The notes: generated from the sequence alone by a model not told the origin. 64,000 bases of DNA from Tragulus kanchil (GCA_022376925.1 JAIOJX010000025.1:184883801-184947800), one strand, 5' to 3'; positions 10,385 to 20,970 are shown, counted from the first letter of the stretch. Numbers and translations are program-made.

Positions 10385-10610
10385 GGGGCTTCCAGGTGCC
10401 CTAGTAGTGCAGGCCCGCCTGCGAGGGCGGGAGACGTCAGAGACAAGGGCTCGGTTCCTGGGCCGGGAGACGCCCCTGGGGGAGGGCAGGGGAGGGCGCG
10501 GCAGCCCACTCCGAGCGTGTGTGTCTGGAGAAGCCTATGGACAGAGGAGCCCGCAGGCCGCAGCCCACGGGGGCGCAAACGCTGGGCACGAGTGAGGCGG
10601 CTTGGCACGC
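10385..10610 (+). mobile_element. Bov-tA SINE, diverged
   Basis: GGGGCTTCCAGGTGCCCTAG at the head, GGGCTCGGTTCCTGGG as the B-box region, GGCAGCCCACTCCGAGCGTG, GGACAGAGGAGCC and GGGGGCGCAAACGCTGGGCA in the correct order. Full-length but decayed. Confidence 0.75.
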
Positions 10611-11082
10611 TGGCTCGGGGCTTCAGGCCGAGGGAGCCTGGCTGTGTGCGCCCCTCTTCTCCCCAGACGTGGTGTGAGGAGGACACAGGCGTGGAGGTCA
10701 GTGCTCCAGAAGCTACGAGGCAGCAGCTGGCCAGGGAGCCCTGGCTCCCGGAGCCGGATGCATGGGTGCGGCGCTCGTCCAGGCTCTGCCAGCTCCGCCC
10801 CTCTCTCGTGGGTGGAGGATGAGCCGGACCCCACCCGTCCCCGCACGCAGGGGCGAATCCTGCCTCCCAGGTGGTCCCGGAGACCAAACAGAGCAGCAGG
10901 CTCTTCAGGGGCTCTGCACATAACAAGGCACTCCATGTTTTTCATTCGTGGAACTCCACCGTCCTCTGTACATGAGATGTTCTTGTTTAAATAATTTTTA
11001 ACTGCTAAGCTGAGACCTGTGGGTGGACAGACGTTGAGCCCCACACAAGCTGGTAAAGAAAACGTGGAAGGCTTCTCTCCAG
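10611..11082. other. Unique stretch, nothing recognised
   Basis: Mixed composition, becoming AT-richer towards 10,980. No element or gene recognised. Confidence 0.5.
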
Positions 11083-11494
11083 ATCCCAAGATGCACCGCT
11101 GTGAACACTGAAGAGGTAGCTGCGGAAGCCTCCAGAAAGCCCGGGGGCCGGGCCACGGAGGGCAGGCGAGGCTCTCGGCTGTGTGTGCTTGGCACTCCGA
11201 GCCTTGAGCCTGGCTTTGCCAAGTTTCCTCTCGACCTTTCGTGCGGGGATTAAATGATCTTTACCAGGCGTAGCCTCCCTGTAAGCCGGTCCACCACGGT
11301 GGTTTTTCAAAGCCCCAGATGGATTTACTGAGCAGGCCCGACGTGCAGCTGGCCATCTGCAAAGGCCCAAAGCATCGGGACTCCTGCTGGCATTCCAGGA
11401 GTGATTTTCACAGCAAACAGGCCGCACCGGGCTTCCCTAGTTTGTTTGCTGACGTTGCGTCACGTCTCGCCTTCAACGTGTTTCAAGTCCTGCT

Positions 11495-12035
11495 TTCCAG
11501 ATTTAAAAAAAATTATGCTAAAATGCACGAGACGGAAACCCACCTCGGCCGTGAGGGGTGCGGCCCAGGGGCATTAGGTGACCCGCCCGGCTGCGCAGCC
11601 TCTTGGCCGCCCAGCGCCAGGATGTCTCCTCGGCGGAAGCCCCGCCCGTCACGCGGCTCCACCCCCACCCCAGCCCCCGGCGCCCTGTCTCTCTGTCTCC
11701 AGGAGCGCGACGGCCCGAGGGCTGGGGACGTGGAACCGTGCGCGTGCGCGTGGATTTGTCTTTGTGAGTGTCTCATTTCCCTGCGCAGGGCGTCCTTAAG
11801 GCTCCTCCGCTTTGGAGCCTGTGTCGGGCCGTCCTTCCTTTCTAAGGCTGAGCAGCACTCTGCTTTGCGGAGCAAAGGTCTCCCGTGGGCGACCTGCTCA
11901 CCCCTCCGCGGAGGTGGGAGTCGCTTCCGCCTCTCGGCTCCCTGGGTGACGCCGCTGGGGACGGGGGCGTGCAGACGTCTGTTCCGGTCACCGCCTCTGG
12001 TTCTTCTGGGTGTCGACCCACCGGGTTTTTACCAC
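11495..12035 (-). mobile_element. L1M-type 3' UTR, GC-shifted
   Basis: Antisense old L1 3' UTR: the order of blocks (CTGTCTCTCTGTCTCCAGGA, GGATTTGTCTTTGTGAGTG, GGGCGTCCTTAAGG, CTTTCTAAGGCTGAGCAGCA, TTCTTCTGGGTGTCGACCCA) follows the family. Many TA/TG/CA sites read CG or GC. Confidence 0.65.
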
Positions 12036-12049
12036 CTTCCAGGCCTGTG

Positions 12050-12177
12050 CCTTGTTGGAAGGACGGATGCTGAAAGCTGACGCTCTAGTTCCTGGGCCGC
12101 CTGATGCGAAGAGCAGACGCATCGGGAAAGCCCCTGATGCTGGGAAAGACCACCGAGGGCAGGAGGAGGGGGACGAC
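12050..12177 (+). mobile_element. BovB 3' end, cut by the duplication joint
   Basis: TTGGAAGGACGGATGCTGAA, GCCTGATGCGAAGAGCAGAC and CTGATGCTGGGAAAGACC mark a BovB 3' end that stops at GGGGGACGAC, where sequence jumps back by one period. The complete version is at the end of the second copy. Confidence 0.85.
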
Positions 12178-12581
12178 ATCCCAAGATGCACCGCTGTGAA
12201 CACTGAAGAGGTAGCTGCGGAAGCCTCCAGAAAGCCGGGGCCGGGCCACGGAGGGCAGGCGAGGCTCGGCTGTGTGTGCTTGGCACTCGAGCCTTGAGCC
12301 TGGCTTTGCCAAGTTTCCTCTCGACCTTCGTCGGGATTAAATGATCTTTACCAGGCGTAGCCTCCCTGTAAGCCGGTCCACCACGGTGGTTTTTCAAAGC
12401 CCCAGATGGATTTACTGAGCAGGCCCGACGTGCAGCTGGCCATCTGCAAAGGCCCAAAGCATCGGGACTCCTGCTGGCATTCCAGGAGTGATTTTCACAG
12501 CAAACAGGCCGCACCGGGCTTCCCTAGTTTGTTTGCTGACGTTGCGTCACGTCTCGCCTTCAACGTGTTTCAAGTCCTGCT

Positions 12582-13121
12582 TTCCAGATTTAAAAAAAAT
12601 TATGCTAAAATGCACGAGCGGAAACCCACCTCGGCCGTGAGGGGTGCGGCCCAGGGGCATTAGGTGACCCGCCCGGCTGCGCAGCCTCTTGGCCGCCCAG
12701 CGCCAGGATGTCTCCTCGGCGGAAGCCCCGCCCGTCACGCGGCTCCACCCCCACCCCAGCCCCCGGCGCCCTGTCTCTCTGTCTCCAGGAGCGCGACGGC
12801 CCGAGGGCTGGGGACGTGGAACCGTGCGCGTGCGCGTGGATTTGTCTTTGTGAGTGTCTCATTTCCCTGCGCAGGGCGTCCTTAAGGCTCCTCCGCTTTG
12901 GAGCCTGTGTCGGGCCGTCCTTCCTTTCTAAGGCTGAGCAGCACTCTGCTTTGCGGAGCAAAGGTCTCCCGTGGGCGACCTGCTCACCCCTCCGCGGAGG
13001 TGGGAGTCGCTTCCGCCTCTCGGCTCCCTGGGTGACGCCGCTGGGGACGGGGGCGTGCAGACGTCTGTTCCGGTCACCGCCTCTGGTTCTTCTGGGTGTC
13101 GACCCACCGGGTTTTTACCAC
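12582..13121 (-). mobile_element. L1M-type 3' UTR, duplicate copy
   Basis: Second tandem copy of the antisense L1M tail one period upstream; near identical. Confidence 0.65.
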
Positions 13122-13135
13122 CTTCCAGGCCTGTG

Positions 13136-13416
13136 CCTTGTTGGAAGGACGGATGCTGAAAGCTGACGCTCTAGTTCCTGGGCCGCCTGATGCGAAGAGC
13201 AGACGCATCGGGAAAGCCCCTGATGCTGGGAAAGACCACCGAGGGCAGGAGGAGGGGGACGACAGAGGATGAGATGGCTGGGTGGCAACACAAACTCAGT
13301 GGACGTGAGTTCCGGCAGGCTCCGGGCGATGGTGAAGGACGGGGACACCTGGTGGGCTGCCGTCCCTGGGGTCCCAGAGAGTCAGACCGACTGAGCGACT
13401 GAACGACAGCAGCGGC
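13136..13416 (+). mobile_element. BovB LINE 3' end
   Basis: Complete 3' end: GCCTGATGCGAAGAGCAGAC, GACGACAGAGGATGAGATGG, CTCAGTGGACGTGAGTTCCG, GAGAGTCAGACCGACTGAGC and a CTGAACGACAGCAGC tail. 5'-truncated, non-coding. Confidence 0.88.
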
Positions 13417-15438
13417 AGGCCTGGGGCCGGAGCCAGGAGTGGAGGGACGGGCAGGGCGAGGCGTCCCGCCGGGAGCCGCAGTCAGGTGGGCGCCGCCGGT
13501 GGGAGACGCCAGCCTCCTCTGCGCGGCACCTGGACCTCCCGGCTCCCCGGCTCTGTTGTTTCATCGCTTCCTCACGGGTGCGGAGAAGCCGCCGTGAACG
13601 TCGCCGCCGTGTTAGAGGCGGGAGACAGAGTGGTGGGAAGGTGCAGCGCCGTCTTGGCTGAGATCAGCCGGGCGGTCCTCGTGAGGCGAGGGCCGGGATT
13701 CAGGTCCACGGAGCCCAACCCGCCAAGCTCTCCTCTGAAATATCCCCCGCGCGGCTCGTTAGAGACATTTTTGGCGGCACTTGCAGGTGACAGAAGCCCA
13801 GCTCCCGCTGCTGCAAGGAGGGGCTGATGGCCCGGGTCGTTAGCCAGGCCAGGGGTGGGGCCAGGGCCCGGCTCGGTGGAGTCTGGGCGCGGGGCCGCCT
13901 CTGCGTCTCCCTCCACCGCTGGGCCACCCCGCGCTGGGCCTGGAGCGTATTCTGCAGTTCTTCCTGGCAGCTGGAGAGGAGGGCTGCTGGCAGCCCAGGC
14001 TTCCCCGTCCTCAGGACTCAGATCCCAGAGCAAGAGAGAGATGCCCCCGTCTCCTGGCATGCGCGGCCAAGCGTTGACCACCTTCTGGGGCCCAGCTTGG
14101 TTCCCGGGCCGGGGCTTGAGCCCGTCGTGGGCCAGGAAGACGGATTTTCCATTTGCAGGTTCAGCAGACCTCGTGAGCAAGCGGGAGGAGCAGGCGGGCG
14201 GAGCCCAGACTAGAAAGGAAACAGAAAACCGACCTGAGCATCAGCAGCCGCCCATGTTCTTCCCCTCCGCTAAGCGCGAGCCCGCTCTGGAGACGGTAGA
14301 AGTAAAAATAGCCGCCTCGCCGAGCACCTCCTTAAAGTTGATCATCCACAGGGATGTGTGTATGAAAACCTTCCTCACTTTTGGATACAATATTTTAACT
14401 CTGGGGCTTCCATGTGCAGACAGGCTTCTGCCAGCTTTCCCTCCCGAGCAGAGGCGCTTCGCCAGGGCCCTTCCTGAGTGTCGCCGCGGGCTGGGCTGGC
14501 CCGGCCCTGCTGGCAGGGGCAGAGAGCGCGAGACCCCGGACCAGACGCCTGGGTCCCTCCCCGTGTCCACGCTCGCCGCTGAGCTGGGGATCATTCCTTA
14601 TAATGCCCTGTGTGAGGTTTAAATAAAAACGGTGTGGGTGAGGACACTTCACGCCTAGAGAGATGGAAGGAACCAGGAGGAATTGGACCCCCTGGCGGTT
14701 CTGCACGCCCGCTCTGCCAGCAGGGAGGCTGCCCCCGCCGCCCCCGCCGCCCCCGCAGACGCTGGGCTTTTAAGAAGCTGTGGATGGTCGGGGGCTTCCC
14801 TTGGCGGCTTTAACACCTGCTCATCGGAGAGACGGGGCTTGGTGGCCTGGGTCGGGTGGCGGCGGTGGGACGGGTGGAGGGAGGCCCCGTGAGGGGTGCT
14901 GTGACCTGGAGGGGGTGAGGCAGAGCCTGCCCTTCGGACCGTAGGTGGGCGCCTGTGGGAGGCCGGGGGCTGGCGTATCTGCAAACCCTCCCCTTTTTTT
15001 CTGGAGCTTTCATACATTTTCAGCCATTGCCTCTTCTGGGGGCACTCAGGGACCTCACTTCTGTGCCCTCCCACCCTCCCTGATCAGCTCCGTTTCCCAC
15101 ATATGTCTTAAGCTCCGACTGGATAGCCGCCCTGTCCTCGGAGCTGGCGGAGAGCCGGGAACAGCGCCGACACGTCGGCGGGCGACCGTGGGTCAGAAGG
15201 GGCAGGGGCGGGCTCTGGGGCCGGCCTGGGGCTGGGGGAGGGGGCAGCAAGGACAGGCTGCGGGCAGGGGAGGGAGCCGCCCCCTGGGGGAGCCCCGGGA
15301 GGGGGTGGGGCCACGGAGGCAGGAAGGGCCCGGCTGGCAGGAGGGGAGCGAGGGAGACCCAGCGCCCACGGGCCGTGGCATCTTTTTTAAAAAAGACAAG
15401 CGCGATGTTACGAAACAACTGTCCTCCGATAAAAATGA
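13417..15438. other. Long unique stretch, no element recognised
   Basis: About 2 kb, CpG-rich at both ends and AT-richer around 14,290-14,400. A short imperfect GCCCCC/GCC run occurs near 14,735. An open frame on the plus strand (13,855-14,622) has no recognisable domain and is not supported by splice or start context. Confidence 0.45.
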
Positions 15439-15439
15439 A

Positions 15440-15932
15440 TAAAACTGTAACAGTTTTACTGAGGCATAATTCTCATACCATGTAATCCACCCGTTAAATC
15501 GGCAATTAAATAGGCTTAATATATTTGATGGTTGTGCAGACATCGCCACGGGCCATTAGAGAACATTTCCATCATCTTGAAAAGAAGCCCTGCACGGTTT
15601 AGCCATGGCCTCCGTCCCTCCCATTCCCCCACCCAAGCCCCGAGCAGCCGCTCGCGTGTCTTTTGTCTCAGCAGGCTTCCCTCTTCCGGGCATTTCGAAA
15701 GAATGGAATGCCCAGGGTGTGTGGCCTTTTGTGTTTGGCTGAGCATCATCTGTGTTGTAGCCTACCTCAGCCCCGTTCTTTTTCCTGGCTGAATACTATT
15801 CCGTCGTGTAGCTGGCTCTCGTCTGGCCCACCTGTTTGTCCCACGTAGACACGGGTGGCTTGCACGGTTTGGCTTCTGCGGGTGGTGCCGTGTGAACACA
15901 CGTGTCCAAGTGGCTGTAAGTCCCTCACGGGT
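15440..15932 (-). mobile_element. L1M-type 3' UTR
   Basis: Antisense old L1 3' UTR: GTTTTACTGAGGCATAATTC, CATACCATGTAATCCACCC, GTGTGGCCTTTTGTGTTTGG, CTGAATACTATTCCGTCGTG and CTTCTGCGGGTGGTGCCGTG are in the family's order. Confidence 0.8.
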
Positions 15933-16549
15933 GGCCACGTTTTAGGTAAGGAGAGTCACGCTCCAGCTCACACCAGAAGTTCTTGTGAAGTTCATATTAC
16001 CATCACTCTGGTGGAGCAGGAATAGAAAGTGTCGGGCCTGAACATGAAGATGGAATGCAGGCGGCCCCCTGAGGCTGAGGGTGCTCCCCGTCCAGCCCCG
16101 CCCGCGCCCGCGCTGGGGAGCAGGTGCACGGAGCCCCGCCGAGCATCCCTCTCTTCATCACGGACCGCGGGATAGGTTCAGAGCAGCCAGCCATCCCGGA
16201 GGTGAACTCTGAGTCTCATGATTTGAACAACTATTTAAAAAGTTACGTAACTCCTGTGCAACACCCAAAATGTTCAGAAGGTGTGTCCGGGGAGATCCAC
16301 CTCCTGCTCAACTGCCAGCCTGTCCTCGGCTGACCCTACAGTCACAGCCCAGGTCCTCCTGCCCCCGCCTGGAGAGAGCGCGGCCGGGAGGAACACAGGA
16401 TGCCGTTAGACGTGAATTCTAGATAAACAGTGGCCCGCCTTTAGTCTAAGTATATCCCAAATAATGTATGGGACATATTCATGACTCAAATCGCTTGTTA
16501 CATAATCTGAAATTAAAATTTGCTGAAGGTCCTGTATTTTGGGGGGGCT
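15933..16549. other. Unique stretch, nothing recognised
   Basis: Mixed composition, AT-richer at its right end. No gene or repeat recognised. Confidence 0.5.
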
Positions 16550-17045
16550 GGGCTTCCCTGGTGGCTCAGTGGTAAAGAATCTGCCTGCAGGGCTTCCCTG
16601 GTGGTCCAGTGGGTAAGGACACCGCCTTGCAGTGCAGGGGGCGCCGGTTCGATTCTCGGCCCGGGAAGATCCCATGTGCGGTGGAGCGGCTGGACCGGTG
16701 CGTCTAATTACGGAGCCAGTGCTCTGGAGTGCACATGCCCAGAGCTGGTGCTCTGCAACGAGAGAGAAGGGGAGGCCCACACAGGCCAAAGAACAGAAGA
16801 TGGATGAAAATAAATAAATTAAAAAGAGCTAATGAAAGAGGCCAAAATTTTAAAAAAAAAAAAAAAAGAATCTACCTGCAACACAGGAGCTACAGGAGAT
16901 GCAAGTTTGATCCCTGGGTTAGGGAGCTCCTCCGGAGAAGCGCACGGCAGCCCACGCCAGTCTTCTTGCCTGGAGGATCCCACGGACAGAGGAGCCTGGC
17001 GGGATGCAGTCCGTGGGGTCACAGAGAGTCCGAGCACGAGCTCTT
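16550..17045 (+). mobile_element. Bov-tA SINE interrupted by a CHR-2-like SINE
   Basis: The host head is GGGCTTCCCTGGTGGCTCAG with GGTAAAGAATCTGCCTGCA up to 16589. It resumes with AAAGAATCTACCTGCA at 16865 and continues in order (TGATCCCTGGGTTAGGGAG, CTTGCCTGGAGGATCCCACG, GACAGAGGAGCCTGGCGGG, GTCACAGAGAGTCCGAGCAC). The 16-base block on both sides of the guest, with one mismatch, is its target-site duplication. Confidence 0.92.
16590..16864 (+). mobile_element. CHR-2-like SINE nested in Bov-tA
   Basis: Head GGGCTTCCCTGGTGGTCCAG, CACCGCCTTGCAGTGCAGGG, GGTTCGATTCTCGGCCCGGG, then GGAGTGCACATGCCCAGAGC and an A-rich tail with an uninterrupted run ending at 16867. It is flanked by 16-base direct repeats AAAGAATCT(G/A)CCTGCA. 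It represents a younger insertion than its Bov-tA host. Confidence 0.92.
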
Positions 17046-18127
17046 GTACTTTTATTTGGTAAAACTGTAGCCCTGCCGCGGAGAGAAAGCAGCCCTGAGA
17101 GATTCAGCTGGTGGAGAAGGCAGGCGGGCGGCTCAGCTCCCCCTGGGCTGCAGCTGTGTGCGGTGGTGGAGGTTTGGTCACTTCCTTCCTGTCTGGAGAA
17201 TCGATTCTGCGGGTCTCGTTGTAGATTCCAGTTGTTTATTTGTTTGTTCAGCCCAAGAGGCCTGCCGCGCGGGCCGCGGTCAAGGCAGGGCGCGAGCGCC
17301 GCGGCTGCTCTCCCCTCGCTGCTAAGGGAACAGACGGCGGGGCCGCGGCCTCCACGGCTCTCCGCTAAAGCACCGGCCCCGCCAGGCCGGCCTGCAGGTC
17401 CTGCCCCCGCGGCGGCCGCCGTGCCCGGAGCAGGGCCGAGGGCCGCGCGGGCTCTCAGGGAGGACCTATTAAGTCCTTGACTCTGAAAATGGCCACCGAG
17501 CACGTCTCATGTGAAGCTCAGTGTGGCGATGGGGCTCAGCCGTTAAATTCGAGACACTCATTGCTTGGGTGATTTCATAGGAAATTCTCGCAGAAACGTG
17601 GGGTCCTGCTAGACTGCATCTTCCGCGACGGCCCAGGACAGCAGCTCCGGCGTCGGGGAACACGGCTGTGCCCGGGGATGCTGGACTCTCCTGCCGGCCC
17701 CTGTGGTGTCCTGGGGCCCCTGCGAGCCTCGCGCCCCTGGGTTCTCCCTGCCTTTCCCCCGCTCCCGGGGCTCCTTGGTCTCCGAGCGGCCTCCACCTGC
17801 GGGCTGGGCGGGGGCCTGAAGCCAAGCCCGCGTCTGGACGCTGCGAGGTGTGCGAGCCCGAGGGAGGCCGGCCGGGGAGGGACAGCCGGGGCGGCTGTGC
17901 TGCACGCGGACGGGGCGTGTGACTGGGGAGACGGGGGGTGGCGCCTCTCCCCGCGTGCGGGGGGCTCTGTGTGCACTGGACGGGGCCGACGGGGACCGGG
18001 GCGGCAGCCCCACTGCAGCGCCGAGGCTGGCGGGGACGGCCTGGTCCTCCCCGGCAAGGACGCCCCTCCGCGCCCTGGGCTCCCCGGGCGCCTGGAGGGC
18101 TCCCAGCTGGAATGCAAACGTCACGTT
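17046..18127. other. CpG-dense unique region
   Basis: Contains a compact CpG-island-like core at about 17,255-17,465 (GCCGCGCGGGCCGCGG, CCGCGGCGGCCGCCGTG) and a second CpG-rich part at 17,830-18,090. No promoter elements, start codon context or exon could be tied to it. It could be a gene start or a by-product of high local GC. Confidence 0.5.
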
Positions 18128-18234
18128 GGTGCGCACGTGTGAGTGTGCTTGCGTGCATGTGTGTGCGTGTACGCCCGTGCACACATCATACGCACGCATG
18201 TGTGCACGTATTCAAGTACGTGTGTGCCCACGGT
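18128..18234. repeat. TG/CA-rich alternating purine-pyrimidine tract
   Basis: Imperfect TG/CA/CG alternation (GTGTGAGTGTGCTTGCGTGC, ATGTGTGTGCGTGTACGCCC, and more). Such tracts can adopt left-handed DNA; no function is implied. It ends where tandem duplication 5 begins. Confidence 0.7.
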
Positions 18235-18811
18235 GCTCGGGACGGTCTGGGGGCCGGAGCCTCTGGCCGCGGCGCAGCGAGTGGGGGCTTCCGGGGCTCC
18301 TCCTGTGCTGGGCCCCGCCCGCGGCGTCTGCAGACGCGACCTTCTGTCCAGACCCGCCTCCTTCCGTCCGGTCCGCGCCTCCTTCCCCAGGCCGGTCCAG
18401 AAACCAGCCCTTGCAGAGAGAAAGTGAAAACCCGAAGGTTTCCAGCCAGCATCCGGCCGCGGCCACGGGAGGGCTTTTATGTGGAAGGAGTGTCTGTTAA
18501 TTTCTCAGAAAGTAAGCAAGCTTAATCTCCCTTTAGAAGTAGAAAGCCCACCCAGGCACTGAACCAGAGATCCTCACAGCCCCCACGCTGGGGAGGCAGC
18601 AGCACCAACCCCGAGGTGTCTGTCCAGCCTCCCGAGTTTTGGGAACTCCTCCACGCTTCGACGTGACCCCGGTGGGGTTTCTCAGGGGGCGCCGTGATCA
18701 CCCTGCCACAGGGGGGGCGGAAGTCCCCGACAGGCCGGCCACAGCACCCCGTGCACCTGCACAGGGCGGTCAGGCCGAGGCGGAGTGCAGACCTGAGGGC
18801 AAGTCCAGCCT

Positions 18812-18892
18812 CCCTGTGCTAAGACGTGGCCAAATGAGGCTCAGAGAGGTTAAGTGACCTGCCTTAAGACATACAGCTGGACCAGAAACGCA
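18812..18892 (-). mobile_element. MIR SINE fragment
   Basis: Antisense MIR core: CAAATGAGGCTCAGAGAGGT, TAAGTGACCTGCCTTAAGAC, ATACAGCTGGACCAG. This is among the best preserved MIR pieces in the window. Confidence 0.85.
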
Positions 18893-19306
18893 GAGGCCCC
18901 GAAGGCTGTGGCACCCACAGGGGAAGGACCAGAGGCTGGCCCCTGGCCCCACAGGCAGGGAGGGCGTGACTGACTGACCGAAAAGGGCCAGGGGGCGGGA
19001 GATGGGGGGCAGCTGCAGGACCCCCAAACACCACCCAAACTTTCTGACAGAGAAAGAGGCAGCGAGGCCGCTCCGGAGAGGCTGGGAGAGGCTGCTGGCC
19101 CCCCAGCCGTGGAGGGGCGTGGCCGTGCCAGGGCGGCCGGAGCAGAGTCGGTGCCCGGGGGTCCGCGGGAGTCGTGGGCCAGGGCCTCGCGCCTGCACAG
19201 AGAGGGAGCGCCGGGCGGGGTGCGGCCAGCGGGAGAGGGCGTGGGAGGCGGGAGGGGAAGCCAGCCGTGGGGTGTGGCCAGGAGGGCCAGGGCCAGAGCC
19301 ATGACG

Positions 19307-19372
19307 TGGCGGTGGTGGGGGGGCCCCTGGGAGGCGTGCTTCCAGACCCTGCGCTGCCTTCCGTTCCGGTCC
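19307..19372. other. Filler at the joint of duplication 5
   Basis: Sixty-six bases with a G-rich start (GGCGGTGGTGGGGGGGCCCC) that match neither the end of copy one's continuation nor the start of copy two as far as I can see. It may be an uncorrected read end. Confidence 0.6.
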
Positions 19373-19944
19373 GCTCGGGCGGTCTGGGGCCGGAGCCTCT
19401 GGCGCGGCGCAGCGAGTGGGGGCTTCGGGCTCCTCCTGTGCTGGGCCCCGCCCGCGGCGTCTGCAGACGCGACCTTCTGTCCAGACCCGCCTCCTTCCGT
19501 CCGGTCCGCGCCTCCTTCCCCAGGCCGGTCCAGAAACCAGCCCTTGCAGAGAGAAAGTGAAAACCCGAAGGTTTCCAGCCAGCATCCGGCCGCGGCCACG
19601 GGAGGGCTTTTATGTGGAAGGAGTGTCTGTTAATTTCTCAGAAAGTAAGCAAGCTTAATCTCCCTTTAGAAGTAGAAAGCCCACCCAGGCACTGAACCAG
19701 AGATCCTCACAGCCCCCACGCTGGGGAGGCAGCAGCACCAACCCCGAGGTGTCTGTCCAGCCTCCCGAGTTTTGGGAACTCCTCCACGCTTCGACGTGAC
19801 CCCGGTGGGGTTTCTCAGGGGGCGCCGTGATCACCCTGCCACAGGGGGGGCGGAAGTCCCCGACAGGCCGGCCACAGCACCCCGTGCACCTGCACAGGGC
19901 GGTCAGGCCGAGGCGGAGTGCAGACCTGAGGGCAAGTCCAGCCT

Positions 19945-20025
19945 CCCTGTGCTAAGACGTGGCCAAATGAGGCTCAGAGAGGTTAAGTGACCTGCCTTAA
20001 GACATACAGCTGGACCAGAAACGCA
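19945..20025 (-). mobile_element. MIR fragment, duplicate copy
   Basis: Second tandem copy of the MIR fragment one period upstream. Confidence 0.85.
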
Positions 20026-20444
20026 GAGGCCCCGAAGGCTGTGGCACCCACAGGGGAAGGACCAGAGGCTGGCCCCTGGCCCCACAGGCAGGGAGGGCGT
20101 GACTGACTGACCGAAAAGGGCCAGGGGGCGGGAGATGGGGGGCAGCTGCAGGACCCCCAAACACCACCCAAACTTTCTGACAGAGAAAGAGGCAGCGAGG
20201 CCGCTCCGGAGAGGCTGGGAGAGGCTGCTGGCCCCCCAGCCGTGGAGGGGCGTGGCCGTGCCAGGGCGGCCGGAGCAGAGTCGGTGCCCGGGGGTCCGCG
20301 GGAGTCGTGGGCCAGGGCCTCGCGCCTGCACAGAGAGGGAGCGCCGGGCGGGGTGCGGCCAGCGGGAGAGGGCGTGGGAGGCGGGAGGGGAAGCCAGCCG
20401 TGGGGTGTGGCCACAGGAGGGCCACGGGGCCAGAGCCATGACGT

Positions 20445-20970
20445 CTGGGCAGAGTGGGCATGAGCGGGGCGGGGCATGGGGGCACGTGGGGAAGAGGAGG
20501 TGTCTGAATGTGTGTGTGCCCACGCGTGAGTGCGTACCTGTGTGCATGTGTAGTAACGTGTATGGACCTCTCAGAGGTGGCCGTGGGGACCCGTGGCCCC
20601 GCAGACTTGTCTCCACGGAGCACCGAGCCCGGGCTGGGGGACAGCGGGCAGCGGCGCGTCTCCCGGGGCGGGGCGGCCGTGGGCTCCCGGGAGCAGCGGG
20701 CTCAGGCCTGACGGGCGCCAGGGGCCGTGTGGGTTTCCGGCGGTGCCGTGGCCAGCTGGGCTGGCGTCGAGGTGACCGTGCCCCGGGTGGCCCGACGACA
20801 CCGAGCGTCCCGTGGTGCGGCTTCCTCGCTGAGCCCGTGGTCTCCCTTGCCTCTGGCTTCTCGTCAGCCCGGAGAGCCTCCAGCTTCCTCTCCGTACTCA
20901 CCCCCCAGGCTCGGCCCCCACGCCGCCTCCTCCCAGAGGCCGCCTCTCATCCCGCGCCTGCCTCCGGAAG
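20445..20970. other. Unique GC-rich stretch with a second TG-rich tract
   Basis: Around 20,508-20,565 there is another TG-rich tract (GTGTGTGTGCCCACGCGTGA, CCTGTGTGCATGTG), so TG-rich DNA lies on both outer sides of duplication 5. Nothing else is recognised. A 534-codon open frame runs from 20,135 to 21,739 but crosses a duplication edge and two SINEs and is not a gene. Confidence 0.5.

Larger units (their letters stand above)
11083..13263. repeat. Tandem duplication 4 (period 1,086 to 1,095)
   Basis: Copy one 11083-12177, copy two 12178-13263. Here the damaged edge is the left end of copy two: AGAAAGCCCGGGGGCCGGG becomes AGAAAGCCGGGGCCGGG, ACCTTTCGTGCGGGGATT becomes ACCTTCGTCGGGATT. The joint cuts a BovB tail at GGGGGACGAC; copy one jumps back, copy two continues into the rest of the element. 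Confidence 0.92.
18235..20444. repeat. Tandem duplication 5 (period 1,133 to 1,138)
   Basis: Copy one 18235-19306, a 66-base filler at 19307-19372 that belongs to neither copy, then copy two 19373-20444. The left edge of copy two has several lost G/C bases (GGGGGCCGG to GGGGCCGG, GGCCGCGG to GGCGCGG, TTCCGGGGCTCC to TTCGGGCTCC); the right edge of copy one lacks bases in GTGGCCACAGGAGGGCCACG. Confidence 0.9.

Noticed and set aside
17575..18500. Long frames on both strands next to the CpG-dense patch, as a possible first exon
   Set aside because: No conserved protein motif and no start or splice context I could defend; both strands are equally open.
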